Shown in pieces: positions 18,985 to 26,450 of a stretch of 47,673 nt of DNA. The translations under genes and the position numbers were made by a program. Position 1 is the stretch's first letter. The number at the start of each line of letters is the position of its first letter. The DNA is from Flavobacteriaceae bacterium UBA5534. Its GTDB lineage: Bacteria; Bacteroidota; Bacteroidia; Flavobacteriales; Flavobacteriaceae. The notes beneath the pieces were generated by a model. It saw only the letters and a list, made by a program, of their open reading frames with translations, did no database searches and was not told the DNA's origin. The stretch covers positions 1-47,673 of the forward strand of contig DINS01000035.1 of NCBI GenBank assembly GCA_002426015.1. The letters run 5' to 3'.

Positions 18985-19998
18985 ATGACTCAAATGAAAA
19001 ATTTCACACTATATATTCTTTTCTTGGTCTTTTCTGGTAGTTACGCCCAAGAATTAAACTTACCAGTCTGGACACAATATTTGGCAGATAACGATTTTGT
19101 GATTTCACCAACTTATGCCGGAATTGGAGATAATTTAAGAATTAGAGCCAACGGATTAACACAGTGGGTAGGTATAAAAGATGCTCCAGATAATCAGTCG
19201 CTATACGCAGATTTTAGAATTTCTAGTCGTTCTGGTGTTGGTTTGTCAGCCTATAATGACAAAAACGGAAATACACGTCAAAAAGGAATAAAATTTTCTT
19301 TTGCTCATCATATTGTTCTAGATTATTATGCAAAACAGTTCTTGTCATTTGGTGTGTCATACAATATCAATAGTTTTCGAATTGATATAGAAAATTTTCA
19401 GCCAACCGAAGACATACCTATCGTTGACCCAAGTATTACAGACGATAGATCGATCACTAATAACAATTTTGATGTTGGTTTTCTTTATCGCATAAATAGA
19501 TTCTATTTTAGCTTTAATGCCAATAATATCTTGAAAAAGAAAACGGATGATTTCTTTGCAAATGAGCCTGGTGGACTACTAAATTATCAAGCATATTCAG
19601 GATATGTGATTCAAAGCAACGCCAATAATAATATTGAATTTGAACCTTCAGTGTTCTTTCAAATGTTTGACAGTGACAAACGGTCTAGTACAGATGTTAA
19701 TTTTAAATTCAGAAAGTTTAACAGAAGTGGAGATTATTATTGGGTAGGAGCTTCTTACCGTTTTTTGAACGATCAGTTTTTTGAGCCGTTAAACGTAGGG
19801 CCAATGGCTGGAATCATGAAGAATGGACTTTATTTTGCATATTCGTACCAAATCACTACCAATGACCTTTCTGGCTTTAATTCTGGTACGCACATGATTA
19901 CAATAGGGCTTGATTTTCTACAAGGCGTTAGTGATTGTCCATGCACGCAAGGAACTAGTTGGAGAAAATATAAAAATAATGGTGTAAACAAAAATTGA
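18985..19998 (+). CDS. PorP/SprF family T9SS outer-membrane protein
   Basis: This 337-aa protein has a signal peptide ending SYAQ and the canonical SprF features: LPVWTQYLADNDFVISPTYAGIG, TQWVGIKDAPDNQSLYADF, and a series of amphipathic strands ending in ITIGLDFLQGVSDCPC. SprF proteins are outer-membrane, T9SS-linked proteins needed for secretion of their partner SprB-like adhesin, and they are typically encoded directly downstream of it. Here the gene starts 23 bases after the 2743-aa adhesin, so it is very probably that adhesin's dedicated partner. An internal ATG three codons in (18994) is an equally good start, because it opens the signal peptide MKNFTLYILF. Length is normal for the family. 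Confidence 0.92.
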   Translation: MTQMKNFTLYILFLVFSGSYAQELNLPVWTQYLADNDFVISPTYAGIGDNLRIRANGLTQWVGIKDAPDNQSLYADFRISSRSGVGLSAYNDKNGNTRQKGIKFSFAHHIVLDYYAKQFLSFGVSYNINSFRIDIENFQPTEDIPIVDPSITDDRSITNNNFDVGFLYRINRFYFSFNANNILKKKTDDFFANEPGGLLNYQAYSGYVIQSNANNNIEFEPSVFFQMFDSDKRSSTDVNFKFRKFNRSGDYYWVGASYRFLNDQFFEPLNVGPMAGIMKNGLYFAYSYQITTNDLSGFNSGTHMITIGLDFLQGVSDCPCTQGTSWRKYKNNGVNKN

Positions 19999-20124
19999 TT
20001 GTTTCTGGTTTTATCCAGAAGATAACCAATGTATTACTCTTGAACTGCTTAATCACTGATAAAATATCAAACAGAAATTCATTAAAGAATATTTCTCTTA
20101 TTATTAAGTGTACATTATATATTA

Positions 20125-20150
20125 TTTAAGATTTAGTATTAAATCTTAAA
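20125..20150. promoter_or_regulatory. Perfect 11-bp inverted repeat in front of the ppk promoter (candidate operator)
   Basis: TTTAAGATTTA (20125-20135) and TAAATCTTAAA (20140-20150) are exact complements with a 4-base gap. The pair lies directly upstream of, and partly over, the expected -33 region of the TATATTTG box at 20156. No T-run follows it, so it does not read as a terminator. A repressor or activator site is inferred. Confidence 0.4.
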
Positions 20151-20155
20151 TAGAA

Positions 20156-20163
20156 TATATTTG
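20156..20163 (+). promoter_or_regulatory. -7 element of the ppk-ppx promoter
   Basis: TATATTTG matches the Bacteroidota TAnnTTTG box exactly and lies 22 bases before the ppk ATG. No good -33 TTG is present at the expected distance, which could mean activator dependence. Confidence 0.5.
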
Positions 20164-20185
20164 TAGGATAATAATTGGTTTTTTA

Positions 20186-22240
20186 ATGACAAAAGATAAA
20201 AATAGTTATATAAATAGAGAGGTAAGTTGGTTGCAATTTAATGCACGTGTTTTGCAGGAGGCTGAAGATGAATCGGTTCCTTTAATCGAAAGGTTGCGTT
20301 TTTTGGGTATTTTTTCTAATAATCTTGATGAGTTTTTTAAAGTGCGATATGCAACCATAAAGCGTATTGATGAGGCTGGTAAAACTGGTAGAAGCGAATT
20401 GGGAGGTATAAAAGCGAGCGAATTACTCGAAATCATAACTCAAATAGTCATTAAACAACAAAGTGAAAGTTTAAAAGTTTTAGCAAAAATTCAAGAAAAG
20501 CTAGAACTCGAGAATATCCATTTTATCAAAGAAGATCAGATTGACGAGTCGCAACATTCCTTCATTAAAAACTATTTCATACAACAGGTAAGTCCGGCTT
20601 TGGTAACCATCATTTTGAACGACTTGGTTAAACTTCCTACCTTAAAGGATAGTGCAGCATATTTGGCCGTAAAGATGATCTTCCCTAATAAGGACAAACA
20701 ATATGCACTCATCGAAATCCCTAAAACCATTGACCGATTTGTAGTGCTTCCTAAAAAGGAAAATGCAGATTATATTATCATTTTAGACGATTTGCTCCGT
20801 TATTGTTTGAATGATATTTTTAATATTTTTGAATACGAAAGTGTGACCGCACACATGATAAAGATCACTCGAGATGGTGAGCTAGATTTTGAAAGTGATT
20901 TGAGTAAAAGTTTCATCGAAAAAATTTCTGATAGTGTTAAACACCGACAAATAGGAGAACCAGTACGATTTGTATATGACAAAACAATTGATGAGGAGAC
21001 ACTTCAATTTTTAATGTCAAAAATGGGTATTGATTCCAATGATAGTGTGATTCCAGGTGGACGTTACCACAACCGCCGCGATTATATGGATTTTCCAAGT
21101 TTGGGCCGAACTGATCTTTTGTATGATAAAATAAAACCACTTCCTGTAAAGGGCTTGAGTTTAGAAACCAGTATTTTTCAAACCATCGCCAAAAAAGATT
21201 ACCTGCTCTATACTCCGTATCAGACCTTTTCATATGTAGTGAAGTTTTTGCGCGAAGCAGCTTTAGATCCGAAGGTAAAAACCATAAAAATCACTATCTA
21301 TCGCCTTGCCGAGATTTCCCATGTGGCAAGCTCACTTATAAATGCTGCTAAAAATGGTAAAAAAGTAACCGTTTCCATAGAGTTGCAGGCACGATTTGAC
21401 GAACAAGCCAATATCGATTATGCCGAACAAATGGAATCGGAAGGTATCAATCTTCTCTTTGGTGTTAAAGGCTTAAAAGTGCACAGTAAGATGTGTATTA
21501 TAGAACGAGAAGAAAACAAAAAGTTAAAGCGTTATGGCTTTATAAGTACTGGTAATTTTAACGAATCGACAGCCAAGCTTTATACTGACTTTACCTTGTT
21601 TACAGCTGATCAAAAAATACTTAAAGACATCAATATCGTATTCGATTTCTTTCAGGTTAATTACCGCATTTTCAAGTACAAGCACATTATTACCTCACCA
21701 CATTATTCAAAAACTAAATTCTTTAAGCTCATAGATACTGAAATTGAGAATGCAAAACTCGGAAAACCAGCCTATATCAAATTAAAATTGAATAGTATTT
21801 CGAGCTATATGATGATCGATAAACTGTACGAGGCAAGTAGAGCAGGTGTAAAAATACAAATGATTGTCAGAGGTATTTGTTGTTTGGTGCCAGGTATCAA
21901 GGATATGAGCGAAAACATTGAAGTCATCAGTATCATTGATAAATTTTTGGAACACACACGTTTGTTGATTTTTTGTAACAATGATGACCCAAAGGTGTTC
22001 ATCTCATCAGCTGATTGGATGACACGTAATATTGAGAATAGAGTGGAAGTGACCTGTCCTATTTATGACCAGGATATAAAAAATGAATTGATGGATAATT
22101 TTGAAATCTGTTGGAATGATAACGTCAAAGCGAGAATTCTAAATAGTACGCAAGACAATCCGTATGTAAAAAATAATCACCCTAAAATGAGAGCTCAATT
22201 TGCTACTTACGATTATTATTTAAAAAAATTACAAGAATAA
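20186..22240 (+). CDS. ppk1: Polyphosphate kinase 1
   Basis: This 684-aa protein has the usual length of PPK1. It reversibly transfers the gamma phosphate of ATP onto polyphosphate. The N-terminal domain opens with YINREVSWLQFNARVLQEAED and FFKVRYATIKR. The catalytic part has the autophosphorylated histidine H433 in GLKVHSKMCII, followed by the STGNFNESTAKLYTDF motif, and the second conserved histidine H590 in FLEHTRLLIF. NRVEVTCPIYD near the end is typical of the C-terminal PLD-like domain. The ppx gene follows after 3 bases, forming a synthesis/degradation pair for inorganic polyphosphate. A TATATTTG box and a perfect inverted repeat lie just upstream. Confidence 0.97.
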   Translation: MTKDKNSYINREVSWLQFNARVLQEAEDESVPLIERLRFLGIFSNNLDEFFKVRYATIKRIDEAGKTGRSELGGIKASELLEIITQIVIKQQSESLKVLAKIQEKLELENIHFIKEDQIDESQHSFIKNYFIQQVSPALVTIILNDLVKLPTLKDSAAYLAVKMIFPNKDKQYALIEIPKTIDRFVVLPKKENADYIIILDDLLRYCLNDIFNIFEYESVTAHMIKITRDGELDFESDLSKSFIEKISDSVKHRQIGEPVRFVYDKTIDEETLQFLMSKMGIDSNDSVIPGGRYHNRRDYMDFPSLGRTDLLYDKIKPLPVKGLSLETSIFQTIAKKDYLLYTPYQTFSYVVKFLREAALDPKVKTIKITIYRLAEISHVASSLINAAKNGKKVTVSIELQARFDEQANIDYAEQMESEGINLLFGVKGLKVHSKMCIIEREENKKLKRYGFISTGNFNESTAKLYTDFTLFTADQKILKDINIVFDFFQVNYRIFKYKHIITSPHYSKTKFFKLIDTEIENAKLGKPAYIKLKLNSISSYMMIDKLYEASRAGVKIQMIVRGICCLVPGIKDMSENIEVISIIDKFLEHTRLLIFCNNDDPKVFISSADWMTRNIENRVEVTCPIYDQDIKNELMDNFEICWNDNVKARILNSTQDNPYVKNNHPKMRAQFATYDYYLKKLQE

Positions 22241-22243
22241 AAG

Positions 22244-23152
22244 ATGTTAAAAATTAAGAAATACGCAGCTATTGATATTGGTTCGAATGCTGTTCGCTTA
22301 TTAATTTCAAATATAATTGAACAAAAAGGAAAGCCTACCTTGTTCAAAAAGAGTTCGTTGGTCCGTGTACCAATCCGTTTGGGAGCAGATGTTTTTATCA
22401 ATAATAAAATATCAAAAGAAAATGAGCAACGAATGCTCGATACCATGAACGCCTTTAGATTGTTGATGAGTGCCCATAAAGTGGTCACATACAAGGCCTG
22501 TGCAACATCAGCCATGCGAGAAGCCGATAATGGTTTGGAAGTTACCAAACTGATTGCAAAGCACTCCAAAATAAAGATTGATATTATTGATGGCGAAGAA
22601 GAAGCTGCCATTATAGCTGCAACTGACCTTCAAAGTTATATTGATGAAAGCAAAACCTATCTGTATGTCGATGTTGGAGGAGGAAGTACCGAATTTACTG
22701 TGATACACGAAGGGAAAACAATCACTTCACGATCTTTCAAAATCGGAACGGTTCGTTTGCTTAATGATATTGTCAATAAAGAAGCTTGGTTTGACCTCGA
22801 ACAATGGATCAAGGCAAATACCAAAGATTATGAAAAGATTGACCTCATTGGTTCGGGTGGTAACATCAACAAAATTTTTAAAATATCTGGCAAGCCAGTG
22901 GGTAAGCCACTGACATACTTCTATTTGACTTCTTTCTATCAAATGCTTCAATCGTATTCATACGAAGAGCGCATTACAGTTTTAGATCTTAATCAGGATA
23001 GAGCAGACGTTATCATTCCAGCAGCACGTATATACCTTTCAGCTATGAAATGGAGTGGAGCCAAAGACATCTATGTGCCTAAAATCGGATTGTCGGATGG
23101 TATCATTAAAAGTGTGTATTACGAAACCGTTTCGAGTGTCAGCTTGGTTTAA
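22244..23152 (+). CDS. ppx: Ppx/GppA-family exopolyphosphatase
   Basis: This 302-aa protein of the ASKHA fold has the phosphate-1 motif YAAIDIGSNAVRLLI at the N-terminus (about 6-20). It also has CATSAMREADNG (about 86-97), the IDGEEEA segment and the phosphate-2 motif VDVGGGSTEF (about 144-153). It is the short, two-domain form without the C-terminal HD-like domain of E. coli Ppx. Members hydrolyse polyphosphate and/or pppGpp; activity on either is possible, but the 3-base spacing from ppk1 favours polyphosphate turnover. The two genes are surely cotranscribed. Confidence 0.93.
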   Translation: MLKIKKYAAIDIGSNAVRLLISNIIEQKGKPTLFKKSSLVRVPIRLGADVFINNKISKENEQRMLDTMNAFRLLMSAHKVVTYKACATSAMREADNGLEVTKLIAKHSKIKIDIIDGEEEAAIIAATDLQSYIDESKTYLYVDVGGGSTEFTVIHEGKTITSRSFKIGTVRLLNDIVNKEAWFDLEQWIKANTKDYEKIDLIGSGGNINKIFKISGKPVGKPLTYFYLTSFYQMLQSYSYEERITVLDLNQDRADVIIPAARIYLSAMKWSGAKDIYVPKIGLSDGIIKSVYYETVSSVSLV

Positions 23153-23247
23153 ATGGGTTATTTCGACTTCTTTTTTAGTTAGTTATCCATTATTTATTTT
23201 AAATTCTTAATTTTCATTCTATATTTACCAACTCAAATCAAGAGCAT

Positions 23248-23778
23248 ATGAAAACAATTTTTACTTTATTATTAGCAGTAAGTATCACAACCTTAACCTT
23301 TTCTCAAGAAACCAGGTATGGCGTTAGAGGTGGGCTTAATGTGTCTAATTTAGATTTTACACCAGATGCTACTTTTAGCAATCAACACCGTAATGGTTTT
23401 GCCTTTGGAGGATTTGTAGATTTTGGTGTTTCAGAAAAAATGTCGTTTTATACCGAAATTCAATATTCGGCTGAAGGTGGAAAAACGGATGAATTAAGAG
23501 CAGATTATATTCAAATGCCATTAATGCTACGTTTTGTTTTGACTGATAAACTGACTCTGGGAGCAGGACCAATGCCTAGCCTAAAAACTTGGGCTGAACA
23601 AGATGGGTTTGCGACGTTTACTTTTTCTGCCATTGGTGGATTGGAGTATATGATTACTGATGAGTTATTTATCGATGCTCGCTATTCGTACGGAATTACA
23701 AATATTTTGGATAAAGATTTAACTGATGTTGAAGCCAAAAACACCAACATACAATTTGGATTTGGTATCAAAATATAA
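23248..23778 (+). CDS. Outer-membrane beta-barrel (porin-family) protein
   Basis: This 176-aa protein has a signal peptide MKTIFTLLLAVSITTLTFSQ, followed by alternating amphipathic beta strands. It opens with ETRYGVRGGLNVSNLDF and ends in the aromatic/hydrophobic strand NTNIQFGFGIKI, typical of small eight-stranded OmpA/OmpW-like barrels (outer-membrane beta-barrel family of Bacteroidota). Motifs such as GFAFGGFVDFGVSEKMSFYTEIQYSAEGGK support this. The substrate or role is unknown. A strong terminator follows its stop, and ~95 bases separate it from ppx, so it is probably a separate transcription unit. Confidence 0.88.
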   Translation: MKTIFTLLLAVSITTLTFSQETRYGVRGGLNVSNLDFTPDATFSNQHRNGFAFGGFVDFGVSEKMSFYTEIQYSAEGGKTDELRADYIQMPLMLRFVLTDKLTLGAGPMPSLKTWAEQDGFATFTFSAIGGLEYMITDELFIDARYSYGITNILDKDLTDVEAKNTNIQFGFGIKI

Positions 23779-23798
23779 CCAGAAAATACACTATTTTT

Positions 23799-23830
23799 AA
23801 AGCTTCAACCCATCAGTTGGAGCTTTTTTT
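23799..23830 (+). terminator. Intrinsic terminator after the porin-family gene
   Basis: A stem of about 11 bp (AAAGCTTCAAC with GTTGGAGCTTT at 23816-23826, one G-U pair) and a 6-base loop are followed by a run of T. Confidence 0.82.
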
Positions 23831-23857
23831 ATGGATTTATATCTTAAATTTTGAAGT

Positions 23858-24208
23858 ATGATAAAAGATATTGAAGATTATATCAACTCATTTCCAGTTG
23901 AAGTCATAACAAAGTTGCATCAAATGTATGATACTATAAAATCGGAAGCCAATAATGCTGAAGAAAGCATGAGTTATGGCATGCCAGCTTTTAAATGGAA
24001 TGGCAAACCTTTGGTCTATTTTGCAGGTTACAAAAACCATATTGGTTTTTATGCCACATCTACAGGCCATGAAGCGTTTAAAGTCGAATTGTCAAAATAC
24101 AAGCAAGGTAAAGGTTCGGTTCAGTTTCCTTTAAATGAGCCACTTCCAGAAGGTTTGATAAGACGAATCGTAGCGTTTAGAGTTGAAGAAAATACAAATA
24201 AACATTAA
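23858..24208 (+). CDS. DUF1801 (YdhG-like) protein
   Basis: This 116-aa cytoplasmic protein carries the DUF1801 signature: an initial helix DIEDYINSFP...KLHQMYDTIKS, then ESMSYGMPAFKWNGKPLVYFAGYKNHIGFYATS (about 37-69), and the C-terminal KGSVQFPLNEPLPEGLIRRIVAFRVEE. The fold is small alpha/beta and related to the YdhG/Fra-like iron-chaperone family, but no biochemical role is firmly established for it. Full length. It begins 28 bases after a terminator and is convergent with the next minus-strand gene. Confidence 0.88.
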   Translation: MIKDIEDYINSFPVEVITKLHQMYDTIKSEANNAEESMSYGMPAFKWNGKPLVYFAGYKNHIGFYATSTGHEAFKVELSKYKQGKGSVQFPLNEPLPEGLIRRIVAFRVEENTNKH

Positions 24209-24267
24209 GGCATCTTATCACTTCACAAACTTTAGAATTTGTTTGAAATTGTCTTTAGTTGAAATTA

Positions 24268-24579
24268 CTAAAGCATAACAAATAAAGAACAAAAGGCTAA
24301 AGTACAACCTAAAGCAGTAATATGAATTTGATTGTTTGGTTCTATATTGTATTCTCCACCAAGAGAATTACAAAGCCCACTACCATCAAATATTTTATTG
24401 TTCGTTTCCGATCCAATATTAGTAGTAAAATAAAATTTGAAATACTGCGATGGGTACGTGTTTTGTTGTGCAACACCTTCTCTAAATAGTTCATGTAAAG
24501 TCCATTCACCCAAAAGGTCATTCTGACTAAATGTATGAAGGCTGAAAAGTAAAGCGAAAACAAGGTAGAAATGTTTCAT
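24268..24579 (-). CDS. Small secreted META/HslJ-like protein, probably C-terminally truncated
   Basis: This gene encodes 103 residues. The signal peptide is MKHFYLVFALLFSLHTFSQ, followed by LLGEWTLHELFREG and later GLCNSLGGEYNIEPNNQIHITALGCTLAFC. The order GxWxL...CNxxxGxYxI...I...xxTLAxC resembles META-domain (HslJ-like) and related Bacteroidota secreted proteins, which normally continue for 30-50 further residues. Here the reading ends abruptly with SLFVML. Another frame stays open beyond this point to about 24207 (ALVISTKDNFKQILKFVK), so a frameshift or replaced end is possible. Family assignment is tentative and function unknown. Confidence 0.5.
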   Translation of the reverse strand: MKHFYLVFALLFSLHTFSQNDLLGEWTLHELFREGVAQQNTYPSQYFKFYFTTNIGSETNNKIFDGSGLCNSLGGEYNIEPNNQIHITALGCTLAFCSLFVML

Positions 24580-24694
24580 GGGTTTTGGGTTAAGGTGGTT
24601 ACTTTAAATTATAGTAAAATAAATTATGAAGCAATTTCTTTTAAAAAGATTTTCTAGATGTGAGATAAGTAATCAAGTATGTAGAGTTTATAAC

Positions 24695-25201
24695 CTACTG
24701 TTCTCGATCAAGGGTCATTTCAAAAAATTGGTTCCAAGTGTCTTCTCTTTTATATTCTCCTTTTTCATACCATTGTCCTTTTTCATTTAGCCAAATAATG
24801 TAACGAACGTTTTCGTTTGGATACCAAAAAAGCTTATTGTCTATCATTTCTGCTTTAAATTCTGCATTTTGTCCATTTTGAAGATAAGACCTAAATGAAT
24901 AGTTGTTATCTGCTTTATTATAAGTTAAAATGGCAAGTGCGTTATGAACAACTTTACCGTTGGCTTTTCCCTTTCCTTCTATTAGAATTGCAGTCGAATC
25001 TAATTTAAATTGAATTACTTCAGTTTGTTCAAATTCAGATTTCCCTCCTTGACCCATCATCCAACCAGTTCCTTTCCAATTGCCAACCATGAAACCTAAA
25101 TCGGATATTTTTGCTTTAGATAATGAATCGGTTTCAAATGATTGAGAAAAAGATTGACTGGTTAGTAATCCCGTCAAAATGATAGTCAAAATAATTTTCA
25201 T
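24695..25201 (-). CDS. Secreted lipocalin-like beta-barrel protein
   Basis: This 168-aa protein has a signal peptide (MKIILTIILTGLLTSQSFSQ). The mature part contains LGFMVGNWKGTGWMMGQGG (about 35-53), followed by about eight beta strands (ILIEGKGKANGKVVHNALAILTYNK, NNYSFRSYLQNG, KLFWYPNE). The opening GxWxGxGW motif near the start of a small beta-barrel is like that of lipocalin/DUF1579/nitrobindin-type proteins, but I cannot place it in one family. Periplasmic location is likely. It lies 42 bases downstream of miaE on the same strand and might be its distal operon partner. Confidence 0.72.
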   Translation of the reverse strand: MKIILTIILTGLLTSQSFSQSFETDSLSKAKISDLGFMVGNWKGTGWMMGQGGKSEFEQTEVIQFKLDSTAILIEGKGKANGKVVHNALAILTYNKADNNYSFRSYLQNGQNAEFKAEMIDNKLFWYPNENVRYIIWLNEKGQWYEKGEYKREDTWNQFFEMTLDREQ

Positions 25202-25243
25202 AAAATGGCAGTATTAATTGCTACTACACTAAATATAGTAAAA

Positions 25244-25825
25244 TTAACCATGGATAGTTTCGCTCTTGCTTAAATTTTTCATGATATTTGCTTCAAAGTC
25301 AAGTAGCTGTTGCCATTTTTCATCGACTACTTTTCTGTCGCCATATTGACGTGCAAATCCCAAAAACATGGTATAGTGATTGGCTTCACTGACCATTAAT
25401 TTTCTGTAAAACTCGGCAAGTTCTTTATCTTGTAATTCTTCAGATAAAAGCCTAAAACGTTCACAACTTCGTGCTTCAATCAATGCTGCATACAATAAAC
25501 GATGCACCAATTGGGTCGTTCGGCTACCTCCTTTTGGGAAGAAAGTCACTAACTGTATGACGTAATCATCTTTGCGGTCACGACCAAGCGTCCAACCATT
25601 GTCAAGGATTCTGTCGTGCACCATTTTAAAATGACTGATTTCTTCTTTCACCAAAGCAATCATTTCTTGTACTAATTCGGTGTATTCGGGAAAACTGACA
25701 ATCAACGAAATGGCTGTACTTGCTGCTTTTTGTTCACAATAGGCATGGTCAGTGAGGATATCTTCAATATTCTTTTCTACGATATTGACCCATCGAGGAT
25801 CTGTGGGAAGCTTAAGTCCGAGCAT
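25244..25825 (-). CDS. miaE: tRNA-(ms2io6A)-hydroxylase
   Basis: This 193-aa diiron monooxygenase has the MiaE architecture: an opening LPTDPRWVNIVEKNIEDILTDHAYCEQKAASTA and EEISHFKMVHDRIL with the ExxH iron ligands. It then has RKDDYVIQLVTFFPKGGSRTTQLVHRLLYAALIEARSCERFRLLSEE and SEANHYTMFLGFARQY with the second ExxH. It hydroxylates the isopentenyl group of 2-methylthio-N6-isopentenyladenosine at tRNA position 37. It is full length and starts 2 bases after the stop of the upstream lipoprotein gene, at the end of a dnaX-lipoprotein-miaE operon. Confidence 0.94.
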   Translation of the reverse strand: MLGLKLPTDPRWVNIVEKNIEDILTDHAYCEQKAASTAISLIVSFPEYTELVQEMIALVKEEISHFKMVHDRILDNGWTLGRDRKDDYVIQLVTFFPKGGSRTTQLVHRLLYAALIEARSCERFRLLSEELQDKELAEFYRKLMVSEANHYTMFLGFARQYGDRKVVDEKWQQLLDFEANIMKNLSKSETIHG

Positions 25826-25827
25826 AG

Positions 25828-26394
25828 TTAATAATGTTCTTCAATTTCCTTTATTTGATAATTTCCATTGGCTTCAATTATCATTTGATAATCATAACAA
25901 AAATCTGTTTCTGGTTGACAAAATGAAAAATCTAAAACCACATTATTGTGATTGTCAGATTTAGATTGATCAATCCAGATGCCATGCATTGTCATTTCAT
26001 TTTTGAAAGACACATCCATCGAAGGATCGTTTTTCATAATAAAATCGTTATCTATAGTCACAACCAACACTTTTTTCTCATCCTTTAAAACCACAATATC
26101 TGCAATGTAGTTTCGGTAATAATGCTTATTGGTTACTGTATCAGTCTTAAATTCGTTTAAATAAGAATGTTCCATATCAGTAAAGGTTTTGATTTTTACT
26201 CTAAATCCATTGCTCAATATGGTGTCTGTTACATTTTCGGCATAGTCTTCTGGAATGTATTTAATGATTTCAATGGGACCAACACTATCTCTAAACTCCT
26301 CAACGGCTTCTTGTAGTGACTCGCTGTGACTTTTTCTGCCATCACAACTCACAACACCTACACAAACTAAAATCAACAATAAAATGTTCTTCAT
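25828..26394 (-). CDS. Lipoprotein, possibly DUF4738 family
   Basis: I place the start at 26394, where MKNILLLILVCVGVVSCDG gives a clear lipoprotein signal with lipobox VVSC (lipidated Cys at residue 17). Upstream in-frame codons to 26454 read as non-signal sequence and overlap dnaX. The mature part has about 170 residues, with acidic and beta-rich stretches such as RVKIKTFTDMEHSYLNEFKTDTVTNKHYYRNYIADIVV. It resembles DUF4738 lipoproteins of Bacteroidota from memory, which I cannot verify. Function is unknown. It sits between dnaX (57 bases upstream) and miaE (2 bases downstream). Confidence 0.78.
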   Translation of the reverse strand: MKNILLLILVCVGVVSCDGRKSHSESLQEAVEEFRDSVGPIEIIKYIPEDYAENVTDTILSNGFRVKIKTFTDMEHSYLNEFKTDTVTNKHYYRNYIADIVVLKDEKKVLVVTIDNDFIMKNDPSMDVSFKNEMTMHGIWIDQSKSDNHNNVVLDFSFCQPETDFCYDYQMIIEANGNYQIKEIEEHY

Positions 26395-26450
26395 ATTCAA
26401 GTTATAACTATGCAAGTCTTTATTCTTGGTTCTCTTATCTATTTTCTTTG

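Noticed and set aside
20003..20020. TTCTGG/CCAGAA hairpin after the second sprF-like gene as a terminator
   Set aside because: The stem has only 6 bp and is not followed by a T-run.
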